A DNA stretch of 64,000 nt from Nocardioides sp. IC4_145 (GCF_011250565.1 NZ_JAANMS010000004.1:62001-126000); one strand, 5' to 3'. Counted from the first letter of the stretch, positions 17,068 to 26,677 are shown. The notes: generated by a model from the sequence alone, not told the origin. Numbers and translations: made by a program.

Positions 17068-17826
17068 TCAGCGTCCGCGCAGGTTGCCGCGCATGCCCTT
17101 CATCGAGGTCGGGACGGGGCCCTTGGGCAGCGGGATGTTGGAGCGGGTGGCGTCGAGCGCCTTGAGCCGGCTCATCACGTCGGTCATCTCGGCCGGCTTG
17201 ACCTGGCGGCCGAGCTTCTGGACGTGGCGGACCAGCTTCGGCAGGGGGACCTGGCCCTCGCCGTTGCCGCAGACGACCTCGTGGATCGGGACCTCGGAGG
17301 CGACGCGCTCGTGCTTGCGGTGCTCGTTGACCAGCAGCTGCTTGATCCGGGTCGGGCTGGTGCCCTCGCCGACGAGCACGATGCCCGGAGGGCCGACGAC
17401 GCGGTGCACGACGTCCTGGTTCTTGTTGAACGCGATGACCGGGTCGGCCTTCCAGCCACGGCGCAGCATGCGGAGCGCGGCCGCGGCGGCGCCGGGCTGG
17501 CCCTCCATCTGGCGGTAGGCGGCGTTCTGCGCGCGGCGGCCGAAGACGATCATGGCGGCGAGCGAGCCGGCCAGCAGCGAGCCGACGACGGCGAGGATCC
17601 AGCCGATGACGCCCTCGCCGGGCAGCACCCAGAAGATGAGGAACCCGAGGGCGCCGGCGAGCAGCGCGGAGCCGAAGGTCAGCAGCCCGACCTTCGGGTC
17701 GTTGCGCCGCGTCATCTTGTAGGTCTCGACGAGCTGCTGCCGACGGTTCATGTCGGCGGTCGCGACCGGTGCCTTCGCGGCGTCCTTGCCGGCGTTCTTG
17801 GCGGCGTTCTTGGCGTCCTTGGCCAT
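17068..17826 (-). CDS. DUF4191 membrane protein
   Basis: A 252-residue protein, the counterpart of Rv2219, found beside lipA in many actinobacteria. A Lys/Ala-rich N-terminus (DAKNAAKNAGKDAAK) precedes two adjacent membrane helices (about residues 47-66 and 72-93), followed by a cytoplasmic domain containing RMLRRGWKADPVIAFN and PPGIVLVGEG. Function is unknown; conserved linkage to lipA suggests a tie to lipoylation or the membrane, but this is guilt by association. It lies 51 bases after lipA on the same strand and is probably in its operon. Confidence 0.88.
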   Translation of the reverse strand: MAKDAKNAAKNAGKDAAKAPVATADMNRRQQLVETYKMTRRNDPKVGLLTFGSALLAGALGFLIFWVLPGEGVIGWILAVVGSLLAGSLAAMIVFGRRAQNAAYRQMEGQPGAAAAALRMLRRGWKADPVIAFNKNQDVVHRVVGPPGIVLVGEGTSPTRIKQLLVNEHRKHERVASEVPIHEVVCGNGEGQVPLPKLVRHVQKLGRQVKPAEMTDVMSRLKALDATRSNIPLPKGPVPTSMKGMRGNLRGR

Positions 17827-17877
17827 GGGGGTGGTTCGTGCCCTTTGCTGTCGTGCCGAGGTGAGGTGGGCCGCCGC

Positions 17878-18822
17878 TCAGGCGGTCACGACGCCCGCGC
17901 GGGCGTCCATGGCCTGACGGTACAGCCGTCCGGCGCGGTAGGACGAACGCACCAGCGGCCCGGAGAGGACGCCGGAGAAGCCGATCTCCTCGGCCTCGGC
18001 CGCGAGCTCCACGAACTCCTCGGGCTTGACCCAGCGCTCCACGGGGTGGTGACGCACCGAGGGGCGGAGGTACTGGGTGATGGTGATCAGCTCGCAGCCG
18101 GCCTGGTGCAGGTCGCGCAGCGCCTGGCTGACCTCCTCGCGGGTCTCGCCCATGCCGAGGATGAGGTTGGACTTGGTGACCAGGCCGAAGTCGCGGGCCT
18201 GGGTGATCACGTCGAGCGAGCGCTCGTAGCGGAAGGCGGGACGGATCCGCTTGAAGATCCGCGGCACGGTCTCGACGTTGTGGGCGAGCACCTCGGGGCG
18301 CGACTCGAAGACCTCGGTCAGCAGGTCGGCCTTGCCGTTGAAGTCGGGGATGAGGTTCTCGACGCCGGTGTCCGGGTTCAGCTCGTGGATGGCGCGCACG
18401 GTCTCGGCGTACAGCCAGGCGCCGCCGTCGGTCAGGTCGTCGCGGGCGACGCCGGTGATCGTGGCGTACCGCAGCCCCATCGTCTGCACGGACTCGGCGA
18501 CCCGGCGGGGCTCGTCGCGGTCGAGCGCCTGCGGCTTGCCGGTGTCGATCTGGCAGAAGTCGCAGCGTCGGGTGCACTGGTCGCCGCCGATGAGGAACGT
18601 GGCCTCGCGGTCCTCCCAGCACTCGAAGATGTTGGGGCAGCCGGCCTCCTGGCACACGGTGTGGAGTCCCTCGGACTTCACCAGGCTCTGGAGGTGCTTG
18701 TACTCCGGCCCCATCTTCGCCCGGGTCTTGATCCACTCCGGCTTCCGCTCGATCGGGGTCTCGGCGTTGCGGACCTCGAGGCGGAGGAGCTTTCTTCCTT
18801 CGGGAGCGGGAGCCTGCGTCAC
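17878..18822 (-). CDS. lipA: Lipoyl synthase (radical SAM)
   Basis: A 314-residue enzyme that inserts two sulfurs into protein-bound octanoyl chains. The radical-SAM cluster is C83-x3-C87-x2-C90 (CTRRCDFC); the auxiliary cluster cysteines C57, C62 and C68 are in [15 protein letters not shown] place the start at GTG 18822 because TACAGT (18830-18835, minus strand) lies exactly 7 bases upstream, and the resulting N-terminus resembles that of mycobacterial LipA. A longer form from GTG 18831 (317 residues) is possible. Its octanoylated substrate comes from lipB (21.4-22.1 kb), and the E2 protein at 24.8 kb is a likely client. Confidence 0.97.
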   Translation of the reverse strand: MTQAPAPEGRKLLRLEVRNAETPIERKPEWIKTRAKMGPEYKHLQSLVKSEGLHTVCQEAGCPNIFECWEDREATFLIGGDQCTRRCDFCQIDTGKPQALDRDEPRRVAESVQTMGLRYATITGVARDDLTDGGAWLYAETVRAIHELNPDTGVENLIPDFNGKADLLTEVFESRPEVLAHNVETVPRIFKRIRPAFRYERSLDVITQARDFGLVTKSNLILGMGETREEVSQALRDLHQAGCELITITQYLRPSVRHHPVERWVKPEEFVELAAEAEEIGFSGVLSGPLVRSSYRAGRLYRQAMDARAGVVTA

Positions 18823-18829
18823 GTCCTTC

Positions 18830-18835
18830 ACTGTA
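18830..18835 (-). promoter_or_regulatory. Leaderless promoter -10 (TACAGT) of lipA
   Basis: TACAGT on the minus strand lies 7 bases before GTG 18822. It overlaps the alternative upstream GTG (18831), which favours the shorter start. Confidence 0.5.
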
Positions 18836-18908
18836 CGCCGCGGGGGTGCGGCGCCCCGAGTCGGCAGCCGTGTCCGCCCGGCACGCGTCCCGGGTGCACC
18901 ATGGGGCC

Positions 18909-19397
18909 ATGCCCGCTCCCACCGGCCGCGTCGTCGGCGGCACCCTGATGCTCACCCGCCACCTCCCGCTGCCCGCCTCGGAGGTGTGGACCGCGCTGAC
19001 CGAGCCGGCACGGCTCGAGCGCTGGATCGGGACGTGGACGGGAGACCCGGCCGAGGGGCAGGTGATGTTCACGATGACCGCCGAGGGCGAGCACGCGCCG
19101 GCCGAGCAGATGACGATCAGCGTCTGCGAGCCGCCGCTGCGGCTGGTCCTGGTCTCCCGCGTCGGCGACGACTGGTGGGACCTCGAGCTGGAGCTGGGGG
19201 CGGCGGCCGACGGCGGCACGCTGCTGACCTTCAAGCAGCCGGGGGTCGACCCCGCCGCGGCGGAGAGCGTCGGCCCCGGGTGGGAGTACTACCTCGACCG
19301 GCTCGTGGCGGCCGAGACCGGAGGCGACGTCTCCGCCATCGACTTCGACCGCGACTACTACCCGGCGATGGCTGCGCACTACCGCCGGGTCGGCTGA
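18909..19397 (+). CDS. SRPBCC / AHSA1-type domain protein
   Basis: A 162-residue protein of the START/Bet v1-like SRPBCC superfamily, AHSA1 branch: [26 protein letters not shown] is the typical N-terminal pattern, and [15 protein letters not shown] the C-terminal helix. These proteins bind hydrophobic ligands in a deep cavity; some act with HSP90-like or regulatory partners. No ligand can be inferred. I selected ATG 18909 over an earlier in-frame start because CACCAT sits 6 bases upstream and alignment to the family begins soon after. It is divergent from lipA and convergent with the ABC permease gene. Confidence 0.8.
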   Translation: MPAPTGRVVGGTLMLTRHLPLPASEVWTALTEPARLERWIGTWTGDPAEGQVMFTMTAEGEHAPAEQMTISVCEPPLRLVLVSRVGDDWWDLELELGAAADGGTLLTFKQPGVDPAAAESVGPGWEYYLDRLVAAETGGDVSAIDFDRDYYPAMAAHYRRVG

Positions 19398-19420
19398 GCT
19401 GCGGTCGTCGCGCCGGGGCC

Positions 19421-20386
19421 TCAGGGCACGTCGCGGCGGCGGAAGGACAGCACGGACGCCGCGCCGACCAGCAGCACGCCGGCGCCGTAGTACGACGCGC
19501 CCTGCCACCCGGGCAGCTCCCGGGTCTCGTCGCAGGTGGAGCCCTCGGCCGGCCGGTCCCGGTAGCGCCCGTCGTAGCAGGACGGAGGCACGTCGACGTA
19601 GTACTCCGTCCCGTTGCGGAGCACGGCCGCCGCGTTGTCGAGCGGCTCCCACCGGCCGCTGACCGGCAGCGCCTCGACGAGGAACAGCGAGGCGAACCCG
19701 AACGCGAGCACGACGCCGAGCGTCGCCACCGTGCTGCGCAGCAGCATGGTCAACGCGTAGCAGCCGAGCGCGGCCACGGCTGCGAGCCCGGCTCCGCGCA
19801 GGCCCTGGGCGAGCGAGTCGGTCAGGGCCCCGTCGAGCATCGGCAGGTCGCGAGCCCGCATCGTCGCCCACATCGTCAGCCAGTACGCCGTGCTGACGAC
19901 CGCCGCCGCGACCAGCGCGACGCCGGTGACCGCGATCGCCTTCGCGGCCCACAGCCGACCGCGGCGCGGGCGGAAGAGCAGCTGGTTGCTGATCGACCCG
20001 CTGTTCCAGTCGTGCCCGGCGAACGTGGTCGCGGTCAGCATCAGCAGCACGACGAGCACGCCCGCCACGCCGACCCCGGAACCGGTCCGCTCGCGGGCGA
20101 GGCTGAGGTCCCGTCGGGCGGTCTGCCACTCGACGACCAGCTCCGCGCACCGGGTCTCGGCGCGCGCCGGCCGGACGCCGTACTGCCGGGGCTTGCGCTC
20201 GCACCGGGCGATCTCCTGCGTGGACGACGCCCGGATCTCCGCCTTTTCGGCCTCGGAGACCGGACGGGTGTCCCACAGGGTCGCGGCTGCGATGAGCACG
20301 GGCACCACCAGGCAGGCGAGGAGCAGCAGGAGCACCGCCCGCCGCCACCGCAGGCGCGTCAGCTCGACCCGCACCAGCCCCCTCAT
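19421..20386 (-). CDS. ABC transporter permease (ABC-2 type)
   Basis: A 321-residue membrane protein with about six helices: RAVLLLLLACLVVPVLIAA near the N-terminus, a large external loop with four cysteines or more (residues about 45-90), then VAGVLVVLLMLTATTFAG, AVTGVALVAAAVVSTAYWL, LAAVAALGCYALTMLL, LGVVLAFGFASLFLVEAL and GAGVLLVGAASVLSF. The motif TFAGHDWNSGSISNQLLFRP fits ABC-2 permeases of the bacitracin/antibiotic exporter type. Its ATG overlaps the stop of the ATPase gene (ATGA), so the two form one transporter. Substrate unknown. Confidence 0.82.
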   Translation of the reverse strand: MRGLVRVELTRLRWRRAVLLLLLACLVVPVLIAAATLWDTRPVSEAEKAEIRASSTQEIARCERKPRQYGVRPARAETRCAELVVEWQTARRDLSLARERTGSGVGVAGVLVVLLMLTATTFAGHDWNSGSISNQLLFRPRRGRLWAAKAIAVTGVALVAAAVVSTAYWLTMWATMRARDLPMLDGALTDSLAQGLRGAGLAAVAALGCYALTMLLRSTVATLGVVLAFGFASLFLVEALPVSGRWEPLDNAAAVLRNGTEYYVDVPPSCYDGRYRDRPAEGSTCDETRELPGWQGASYYGAGVLLVGAASVLSFRRRDVP

Positions 20387-21300
20387 GCCGCGTCCTCGCG
20401 GTCGGCCGCGGTGAGCTGGAGGAAGAACGACTCGAGGTCGGCGCGCACCGGGGTCAGCTCGGTCAGCCAGAGGTCGCGCGCGGCGAGCAGCCGGGTCACC
20501 GCGGCGGGGTCGTCGGTCTCGACGCGGAGGGCACCGTCCTGCTCGGTGGCGGGGACGCCGGCGGCCGACAGCGCGGCGAGCGCGGCGGGGAGGTCCGGGA
20601 CGACGAGACGGTGCGCCGTGCTCCCGCCCAGCAGGTCCTCGACCGTGCCGGAGGCGAGCAGCCGGCCGTGGCCGACGATGGTGGCGGAGGTGCACACCTG
20701 CTGGACCTCGGCCAGGATGTGCGAGCTCAGCAGCACGGTCACGCCCGCGGCGCCGAGCCCGCGGATGGTCTCGCGGATCTCCCGGATGCCGGCCGGGTCG
20801 AGCCCGTTGGTCGGCTCGTCGAGGATGAGCAGGTCCGGCTCCTTGAGCAGCGTCGCGGCGATGGCGAGCCGCTGCTTCATGCCGAGGGAGTAGGCCTTGT
20901 ACCGGTCGCGGTCGCGCCCGGTGAGCCCCACGGTCTCGACGGCGGCGTCGACGCGGGTGTCCGGGACGCCGATCGAGCGGGAGAGCAGGAGGAGGTTCTG
21001 CCGACCGGTCAGGTTGGGGGAGAACTTCGGGGACTCGACCACCGCGCCGACCCGGTCGATGACGGCCGGGAGGCGGTCGGGTACCGGCTCGCCCAGCAGG
21101 CGCATCGTGCCGCGCGTCGGCCGGGCCAGCCCGAGCAGCATCCGGATGGTCGTGGTCTTGCCCGAGCCGTTGGGCCCGAGGAAGCCGTGGACCCCGCCGG
21201 CGGGCACCGCCAGGTCGAGGTCGGACACCGCGACGCGCGTCCCACGGCGGGTGCGGAACTCCTTGCGGAGGCCCTGGGTCTGGATCGCGAGGTCCGGCAC
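20383..21300 (-). CDS. ABC transporter ATP-binding protein (drug/bacitracin exporter type)
   Basis: A 305-residue ATPase. Walker A GPNGSGKTT, signature SLGMKQRLA, Walker B LLILDEPTNGLDP and the switch His in LLSSHIL are all present, so it should be active. The class is the CcmA/BcrA-like exporters, with a C-terminal regulatory extension (about 215-305). GTG start at 21300; the stop overlaps the permease start by four bases. The pair would drive export of an unknown small molecule, or protect against an antibiotic. It separates lipA from lipB, which are adjacent in mycobacteria, so it may be a later insertion in the lip locus. Confidence 0.9.
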   Translation of the reverse strand: MPDLAIQTQGLRKEFRTRRGTRVAVSDLDLAVPAGGVHGFLGPNGSGKTTTIRMLLGLARPTRGTMRLLGEPVPDRLPAVIDRVGAVVESPKFSPNLTGRQNLLLLSRSIGVPDTRVDAAVETVGLTGRDRDRYKAYSLGMKQRLAIAATLLKEPDLLILDEPTNGLDPAGIREIRETIRGLGAAGVTVLLSSHILAEVQQVCTSATIVGHGRLLASGTVEDLLGGSTAHRLVVPDLPAALAALSAAGVPATEQDGALRVETDDPAAVTRLLAARDLWLTELTPVRADLESFFLQLTAADREDAA

Positions 21301-21357
21301 CCGCTGATGAAAGCAGCGGGCACGACCGGTGGGGCGGGGACGCGCCGGGGGCAGCTC

Positions 21358-22104
21358 CTACTTCGGGGTGAGGAGCTCGATGCGGGGGCCGCGCCCGGGC
21401 TCGGGGCGCGGGTCGTAGTCCGGCGTGGCGTCGTACGGCTCCCAGGAGAGGTACGCCGCCAGGTGCCGCTCGACGAGCGGCAGCACGTCGGCGGTGGTGA
21501 CGCGGCGACCCAGCTCGGCGGTGAGGGTGGTGACCCCGGCGTCGGCGATGCCGCAGGGGACGAACCGGTCGTACCAGCCGAGGTCGACGTCGCAGTTGAG
21601 CGAGAACCCGTGCATGGTCACGCCCCGGCTGACGCGGATGCCGATCGCCGCGATCTTGCGCTCCGGTCCCTTGTCGTCGGCCCGCAGCCACACGCCGCTG
21701 CGGCCGGGCACGCGGGCGGTAATGACGCCGAGGTCGGCGCACACCCGGATCAGCGCCTCCTCGACCCGGCGGACGTAGTCGACGACCTTGACGTGGTCGG
21801 GCAGGGCGACGATCGGGTAGCCCACCAGCTGGCCGGGGCCGTGGAAGGTGATCTTGCCGCCACGGTCGACGTCGACCACCTGGGCGCCGCCCGGGTCCAG
21901 GGGACGCTCGTGCGGGTCGGTGCGCTTGCCGGCGGTGTAGACGGGCGGGTGCTCGAGCAGCAGGACGGTGGGCGGCGTCGCCCCGTCGGCGACCTCGGCG
22001 TGGACCTCGCGCTGGAGGTCCCAGGCGGCCAGGTAGTCGAGCGCGTCGTCACCGAGGCCGACCGTGCGGAACGTCAGGCTGCTCACCTCCTCGACTCTAC
22101 CCAT
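21358..22104 (-). CDS. lipB: Octanoyl-ACP:protein octanoyltransferase
   Basis: A 248-residue enzyme transferring octanoyl groups from ACP to lipoyl domains. Key segments: [18 protein letters not shown], the catalytic Lys150 in [17 protein letters not shown] and catalytic Cys184 in [15 protein letters not shown] use ATG 22104; GTG 22086 is an alternative (242 residues), although GAGGAG directly abuts it, which is too close for a normal ribosome site. LipB supplies the substrate of LipA. A C-terminal Pro-rich tail ends in LLTPK. Confidence 0.95.
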   Translation of the reverse strand: MGRVEEVSSLTFRTVGLGDDALDYLAAWDLQREVHAEVADGATPPTVLLLEHPPVYTAGKRTDPHERPLDPGGAQVVDVDRGGKITFHGPGQLVGYPIVALPDHVKVVDYVRRVEEALIRVCADLGVITARVPGRSGVWLRADDKGPERKIAAIGIRVSRGVTMHGFSLNCDVDLGWYDRFVPCGIADAGVTTLTAELGRRVTTADVLPLVERHLAAYLSWEPYDATPDYDPRPEPGRGPRIELLTPK

Positions 22105-22149
22105 CGCCGCCTGTGGAGGACGGCCGGGCCGTCGGCGCCCGGTGGGTAG

Positions 22150-22641
22150 GTGGTCGGGGTGCGCCGACTCGTCCTGCTCCTCCTCTCCGTCCTGCTCACC
22201 GCCGCGCTGGTCGTGCCCGGCGTGCTCCTCGCCGACGGTCCGTCCCCGCCGCTCCGGCCGGTCGCTGCCGAGGCTCCCACCGCCCGCGCGGTGCTGGCCG
22301 AGTGGGACCGTCGGCGCTCGGCGGCGTGGGCCGCGGGCGACCCGGGCGCGCTCGCGCGGCTCTACGCCCCCGGCTCGGCGGCGGGGCGGCACGACCGCGC
22401 GATGCTCGAGCGCTGGACGCGGCGTGGGTTGGTCGTCGAGGACCTCCGGCTCGACCTGCTGTCGGTGGACGTGCTCGCCGCCTCAGTCGACCATCTCGTC
22501 CTGCGCGTGACCGACCGGGTGACCGGTGGCCGCGCCGTGGGTAACGGCCTCGACCTGCGCCTGCCGCAGGACGGTCCGAGCACGCGTCGGCTGACGCTCG
22601 TCCGGCGGGGCGGGGAGTGGGTCGTGGCGAAAGTCGTGTGA
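22150..22641 (+). CDS. Putative secreted protein, possible NTF2-like fold
   Basis: A 163-residue protein with an N-terminal hydrophobic segment ([22 protein letters not shown]) that is a signal peptide or anchor. The mature part begins with a helix pattern [24 protein letters not shown], common in SnoaL/NTF2-like domains, followed by beta strands. No catalytic residues can be named. A second GTG at 22159 is a possible start. It is divergent from lipB, with 45 bases between them, and ends 32 bases before the GNAT gene. Function unknown. Confidence 0.65.
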   Translation: MVGVRRLVLLLLSVLLTAALVVPGVLLADGPSPPLRPVAAEAPTARAVLAEWDRRRSAAWAAGDPGALARLYAPGSAAGRHDRAMLERWTRRGLVVEDLRLDLLSVDVLAASVDHLVLRVTDRVTGGRAVGNGLDLRLPQDGPSTRRLTLVRRGGEWVVAKVV

Positions 22642-22673
22642 CGGGTGGGACGACTGGCTGGGAGGATGAGTGC

Positions 22674-23186
22674 GTGCCCGAGCTGCGACTGCGACCCCTC
22701 CGGACCGACGACGAGACGGAGGCGCTACGGGCGCACGAGGAGCTGCTCGCCGACGGCTTCGAGCTCCTGCTCGGGTGGTCGCCGGAGCGGACGTGGGCCG
22801 ACCTGTTGGAGCAGTACGAGCGGGAGAGGCTCGGTCTCGACCTCCCCGAGGGACGGGTGCCCGCCGTGTTCCTCGTCGCGGAGGTGGACGGCGCGCTCGT
22901 CGGGCGGACGTCGATCCGCTTCGCGCTGAACGACTGGCTGGCGGCGTACGGCGGGCACGTGGGGTACGGCGTGCGACCTGCGCACCGCCGCCGCGGGCAC
23001 GCCACCGAGATGCTGCGCCAGTCGCTCGTGCTCGCGCGCGCCGGAGGCGTCGACCGGGTGCTCGTGACGTGCGACGACGACAACATCGGCTCGGCCGCGG
23101 TGATCGAGCGGTGTGGCGGGCGGCTCGAGGACGTCGTCGAGGAGCCGGGCGCGCGGGTGCGCAAGCGGCGCTACTGGATCGACTGA
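22674..23186 (+). CDS. GNAT-family N-acetyltransferase
   Basis: A 170-residue GCN5-related acetyltransferase. The acetyl-CoA site VGYGVRPAHRRRGHATEML (motif A, R/QxxGxG/A) and the following VLVTCDDDNIGSAAVIERCGG (motif B) are clear. I set the start at GTG 22674: GAGGAT lies 6 bases upstream, in leaderless spacing, and the longer frame from 22617 overlaps the previous gene. The acceptor substrate is not predictable; the C-terminus resembles acetyltransferases annotated for small amines or antibiotics. Confidence 0.85.
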   Translation: MPELRLRPLRTDDETEALRAHEELLADGFELLLGWSPERTWADLLEQYERERLGLDLPEGRVPAVFLVAEVDGALVGRTSIRFALNDWLAAYGGHVGYGVRPAHRRRGHATEMLRQSLVLARAGGVDRVLVTCDDDNIGSAAVIERCGGRLEDVVEEPGARVRKRRYWID

Positions 23187-23210
23187 CGCGACCGCGGCCA
23201 GGATGGCCCC

Positions 23211-23846
23211 ATGGACCTCTTCGAGGAGATCGCCGACGAGCGTCGCGCGCTGGCCGACCTGCTGACCGGCCTGGCGCCGGAGGCGCAGGCGACGCCGAGC
23301 CTGTGCGCGGAGTGGGACGTGCACGCGGTCGTCGGCCACCTGGTCGTGCCGCTCGAGGTGGGCCTCGCGAAGTTCGCGCTCGCGATGGTCCGCAGCCGCG
23401 GGAGCTTCGACCGCGCGAACGCCCGGCTGGCCCGCGAGTGGGCGCAGCGGCCCTTCGAGGAGCTCCTCGGCGTGCTGCGGGAGCGGGCCGAGTCGCGGTT
23501 CACGCCACCAGGGATGGGACCGGAGGCGCCGCTCACCGACCTGCTCGTGCACGGCCTGGACGTCCGGTGGCCGCTCGGCATCGAGCGCGAGGTCCCTGCC
23601 GGGCGGCTCCGCGCGACGCTGGACTTCGTGGCCGGCGCCCCGGGCGGCATCGTGCCGCCGGGCAGCCTCGACGGTCTCCGGTTCGAGGCGGACGACCTCG
23701 ACTGGGCGGCCGGCGACGGCCCGACGGTGAGCGGCAGGGCCGAGGCGCTGCTGCTCGGCCTCACCGGTCGCAGCGCCGCCCTCGGCCACCTCGACGGCGA
23801 CGGGCTGGCGACGCTGCGCGGCCGGCTCAGCGCAGCCCGGTCCTGA
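23211..23846 (+). CDS. Maleylpyruvate isomerase-type mycothiol-dependent enzyme
   Basis: A 211-residue DinB-fold protein. LCAEWDVHAVVGHLV near residue 35 carries the first metal-binding His, and LTDLLVHGLDVRWPLG near 120 contributes another, as in the TIGR03083 actinobacterial family. These use mycothiol as cofactor for isomerase or transferase reactions, or serve as anti-sigma partners; the substrate here is unknown. CAGGAT lies 6 bases before the ATG (leaderless geometry). Its last 20 bases overlap the end of the convergent epimerase gene. Confidence 0.78.
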   Translation: MDLFEEIADERRALADLLTGLAPEAQATPSLCAEWDVHAVVGHLVVPLEVGLAKFALAMVRSRGSFDRANARLAREWAQRPFEELLGVLRERAESRFTPPGMGPEAPLTDLLVHGLDVRWPLGIEREVPAGRLRATLDFVAGAPGGIVPPGSLDGLRFEADDLDWAAGDGPTVSGRAEALLLGLTGRSAALGHLDGDGLATLRGRLSAARS

Positions 23847-24717
23847 GCACCGCCTCGACGTCGCGGTCGCGGAAGGTGAAGCCGGCCGCCTCGAGCGCCG
23901 CGGGGCGGACGTTCAGCGAGCCCAGCAGCTCCGGCGCCATCGCACCGGCGCCGGCCTTCAACGCCAGGGAGGGGACCGGCAGCACCGCCGGCCGGTGCAC
24001 GGCGCGGGCGAGCGCGCGGGTGAACGCAGCGTTCGTCGGGGTCTCCGGGCAGGTCAGGTTGACCGGGCCGCTGACCGTGTCGTGCTCCGCGAGGAAGACC
24101 ACCGCGTCGACCCAGTCGCGCAGGGAGATCATCGCCATGTGCTGCCTGCCGGTGCCGAGCCGGGCGCCGAGACCGGCCTTGAACAGCGGGAGCAGCGTCT
24201 TCAGCGGAGCCGCCCGGCGGTCCATCACCGGCGCGGTCCGCAGGTAGCAGACCCGGGCGCCGGCCTCCACCGCCGGCTGCGCGGCCGCCTGCCACTCCCG
24301 CGTCACCTCGGTCAGCAGCGCGTGCCCGCGGCTGTCGGACTCCTCGGTGAGCACCTGGTCGCCGTGGTCGCCGTAGTAGGAGATGCCGTTGCCCGCGAGG
24401 TACGCCGGCGGGCGGGGCGCCTCGGCGACCGCCCGCGCGAGCACCCGCGTCGAGGTCACCCGGCTCTCGCGCAGCTCCTGCGCCCAGCGGCTCGAGTGCG
24501 GGTTGCCGAGCGTGGGGGAGCCGGCCAGGTTCACCACCACGTCCGAGGCCGCGATGACGGACGCATCTACCGCGCCCTCACTCGGTGACCACGACGTCTC
24601 CTGCGGTGATGTGGACGGCCTCCGTACGAGCCGGGTGACGTCGTGCCCCCGACCCAGCAGCGCGTCGACGAGGTGGCTGCCGAGGAAGCCGGACGAGCCG
24701 GCGATCACGATCCGCAT
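23827..24717 (-). CDS. TIGR01777/DUF1731 family NAD(P)-dependent epimerase-like protein
   Basis: A 296-residue Rossmann protein, orthologous by position to Rv2216 next to lipB. GSSGFLGSHLVDAL binds the dinucleotide and VVNLAGSP follows; GISYYGDHGD carries the usual Tyr, without a clear SDR-type YxxxK. The C-terminal DUF1731 region includes LNVRPAALEAAGFTFRDRDVEAVL, typical of the family. The reaction is not known; relatives are named sugar or nucleoside epimerases or cell-division inhibitors (SulA-like) without proof. GAGGCT (24724-24729, minus strand) sits 6 bases before the ATG. The 3' end overlaps the convergent gene by 20 bases. Confidence 0.85.
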   Translation of the reverse strand: MRIVIAGSSGFLGSHLVDALLGRGHDVTRLVRRPSTSPQETSWSPSEGAVDASVIAASDVVVNLAGSPTLGNPHSSRWAQELRESRVTSTRVLARAVAEAPRPPAYLAGNGISYYGDHGDQVLTEESDSRGHALLTEVTREWQAAAQPAVEAGARVCYLRTAPVMDRRAAPLKTLLPLFKAGLGARLGTGRQHMAMISLRDWVDAVVFLAEHDTVSGPVNLTCPETPTNAAFTRALARAVHRPAVLPVPSLALKAGAGAMAPELLGSLNVRPAALEAAGFTFRDRDVEAVLRTGLR

Positions 24718-24741
24718 GTCCCGAGCCTCGCAGGACGCACA

Positions 24742-24774
24742 AGGGGCCCGGGACCTGTGCGGTCCCGGGCCCCT
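24742..24774 (-). terminator. Terminator of sucB
   Basis: A perfect 14-base stem (AGGGGCCCGGGACC at 24742-24755 with its complement at 24761-24774) closes a 5-base loop, 20 bases past the sucB stop on the minus strand and just before the epimerase start. No T-run follows, as is common in high-GC actinobacteria. Confidence 0.75.
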
Positions 24775-24793
24775 GGCGTGGAGCAGGTGGTGC

Positions 24794-26677
24794 TCAGACG
24801 TCGAAGACGCCGGCCTCCAGGCGCTTCTTGACGTCCTGGAGGAAGCGGCCCGCGTCGGCGCCGTCGACCAGGCGGTGGTCGTAGGTCAGCGCGAGGTAGA
24901 CCATGTGGCGCACCGCGATCGTCTCGCCGAGGTTCGGGTCGTCGATGACGACCGGGCGCTTGACGACGGCACCCGGGCCGAGGATGGCGACCTGCGGCTT
25001 GTTGATGATCGGGGTGTCCCACAGGGCGCCCACGCTGCCGAGGTTGGTGATCGTGAAGGTGCCGCCGGACAGCTCGTCGGGACCGATCTTGTTGGTCCGG
25101 GTGCGCTGCGCGACGTCCGCGATCTTCTTGGCCAGGCCGGCGATCGACAGGTCGCCGGCCTCCTTGATCACCGGGGTGATCAGGCCCTTCTCGGTGTCCA
25201 CCGCGATCGCGAGGTTCTCGCGGTCGTAGTAGGTGATCTCGCCGGCTTCGGTGTCGATCCCAGCGTTCAGCTTCGGGTGCTGCTTGAGCGCGTCGATCGC
25301 GGCCTTGGCGAAGAACGGCAGGTACGACAGCTTCACGCCCTCGCGGGCGTGGAAGTCGGCCTTCACCGCGTCGCGCAGCCGCGCGATGTTGGTGACGTCG
25401 ACCTCGATGACCTGCGTGAGCTGGGCGCCGGTCTGCAGCGAGTCGACCATGCGCTCGGCGATGATCTTGCGCAGCCGGCTGATCTTCTCGGTCGTCCCGC
25501 GCAGCGGCGACGGCGTGACCGACGGCGCCTGCTGCTGGCCGGCGGCCGGAGCCTGCTGCGGGGCGGCCGGCTGGGCCGGGGCCTGCTGGGCCTCCTTGGC
25601 CTTCGCGGCGGCTTCGAGGACGTCCTGCTTGCGGATGCGGCCGCCGACGCCGGTGCCCTCGACGGTCGACAGGTCGACGTCGTGCTGGGCCGCGAGCTTG
25701 CGGACCAGCGGGGTGACGTAGCCGGAGCCGTCGGAGGTCTTCTCCGAGCGCGCCTGCTCCTTGTCGCCGCTGCTGCTGTCGTCGGAGCTGCGCTCGCCGG
25801 TGTCGGGCGACTGCGAGCTCGGGGCCGGGGCGGTCTCGTCGGCCTGCTCGTGGTCCTTCTCGGGCTCGGGCTGCTCGGTGGCGGCCTCGCCCTCGTCGGT
25901 CGGCTGGGTCGGCTTGGTCTCCTCCTCGGCCGGGCTCGGCTCGGGCGCCTTCTCCTCGGCCTTCTCCTCGGCCTTCTCCTCGGCCTGAGGCGCGGCGTTC
26001 TTGTCGCCGATGATCGCCAGCTCGGCGCCGACCTCGACGGTCTCGTCCTCGTCGGCCTTGATCTCGAGCAGGGTGCCCGCCACCGGGGAGGGGATCTCGG
26101 TGTCGACCTTGTCGGTCGAGACCTCGAGCAGCGGCTCGTCGACCGCGACCTCGTCGCCGACCGACTTCAGCCAGCGCGTGACGGTGCCCTCGGTCACCGA
26201 CTCGCCCAGCGCCGGCAGCGTGACCGGCGTACCGCCGCCGCCACCGCCACTGCCGCCGGAGGAGGCGGCGGGTGCGTCGGACTTCTCCTTCTCGGGCGTC
26301 TCGTCGCCCGGGGGCAGGTCGCCGGTCTCCTCGGCGATCTCCTCCTCCTGCTCGGCCTTCTTCTCCGACTCGGCCTCGTCCTTGGGCTGCGCCTCGGGCT
26401 CGGCGGACTCCTGGGCGGAGTCGTCGCCGCCGCCCTCGCCCTCGTCACCGATCAGCGCGAGCACGGCGCCGACCTCGACGGTGTCGTCCTCCTGGGCCTT
26501 GATCTCGAGCAGGGTGCCCGCGACCGGCGAGGGGATCTCGGTGTCGACCTTGTCGGTGGAGACCTCGAGCAGCGGCTCGTCCACGGCGACCGAGTCGCCC
26601 ACGGACTTCAGCCAGCGGGTGACGGTGCCTTCGGTGACGGATTCGCCGAGGGCCGGGAGGTTGACTTCGGTGGCCAT
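24794..26677 (-). CDS. sucB: Dihydrolipoamide acyltransferase E2 with two lipoyl domains (SucB/DlaT-type)
   Basis: A 627-residue E2 subunit of a 2-oxoacid dehydrogenase. Two lipoyl domains (residues 1-77 and 151-225), with lipoyl-lysines at Lys43 and Lys190 in STDKVD, are joined by acidic Ala/Glu/Lys-rich linkers. The E3/E1-binding domain starts [18 protein letters not shown] (about 320-360), and the catalytic domain ends with [14 protein letters not shown], holding the active-site His and Asp. Counterpart of mycobacterial DlaT. It follows lpdA (E3) by 31 bases on the same strand, so E3 and E2 are co-expressed; E1 is not in this window. Ribosome site GAAGGA precedes the ATG. Whether it serves pyruvate or 2-oxoglutarate dehydrogenase is not decidable here. 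Confidence 0.95.
   Translation of the reverse strand: MATEVNLPALGESVTEGTVTRWLKSVGDSVAVDEPLLEVSTDKVDTEIPSPVAGTLLEIKAQEDDTVEVGAVLALIGDEGEGGGDDSAQESAEPEAQPKDEAESEKKAEQEEEIAEETGDLPPGDETPEKEKSDAPAASSGGSGGGGGGTPVTLPALGESVTEGTVTRWLKSVGDEVAVDEPLLEVSTDKVDTEIPSPVAGTLLEIKADEDETVEVGAELAIIGDKNAAPQAEEKAEEKAEEKAPEPSPAEEETKPTQPTDEGEAATEQPEPEKDHEQADETAPAPSSQSPDTGERSSDDSSSGDKEQARSEKTSDGSGYVTPLVRKLAAQHDVDLSTVEGTGVGGRIRKQDVLEAAAKAKEAQQAPAQPAAPQQAPAAGQQQAPSVTPSPLRGTTEKISRLRKIIAERMVDSLQTGAQLTQVIEVDVTNIARLRDAVKADFHAREGVKLSYLPFFAKAAIDALKQHPKLNAGIDTEAGEITYYDRENLAIAVDTEKGLITPVIKEAGDLSIAGLAKKIADVAQRTRTNKIGPDELSGGTFTITNLGSVGALWDTPIINKPQVAILGPGAVVKRPVVIDDPNLGETIAVRHMVYLALTYDHRLVDGADAGRFLQDVKKRLEAGVFDV
25948..25985 (-). 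repeat. Twelve-base tandem repeat in sucB linker
   Basis: About three copies of a 12-base unit (GCCTTCTCCTCG on the plus strand) encode Glu-Glu-Lys-Ala repeats in the linker after the second lipoyl domain. Copy number can change by slippage without a frameshift, since the unit is a multiple of three. Confidence 0.8.
26009..26659 (-). repeat. Duplicated lipoyl-domain coding segment (units 26450-26659 and 26009-26218)
   Basis: The two lipoyl-domain segments, 441 bases apart, encode nearly identical runs ([20 protein letters not shown] and onward for about 57 residues) and are also similar at DNA level. They reflect domain duplication kept alike by function or gene conversion. Confidence 0.85.

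Noticed and set aside
22670..24247. A long Arg/Ala-rich + strand frame over the GNAT and isomerase genes
   Set aside because: Composition is that of out-of-frame high-GC shadow, and it overlaps two clearly conserved genes in another frame.
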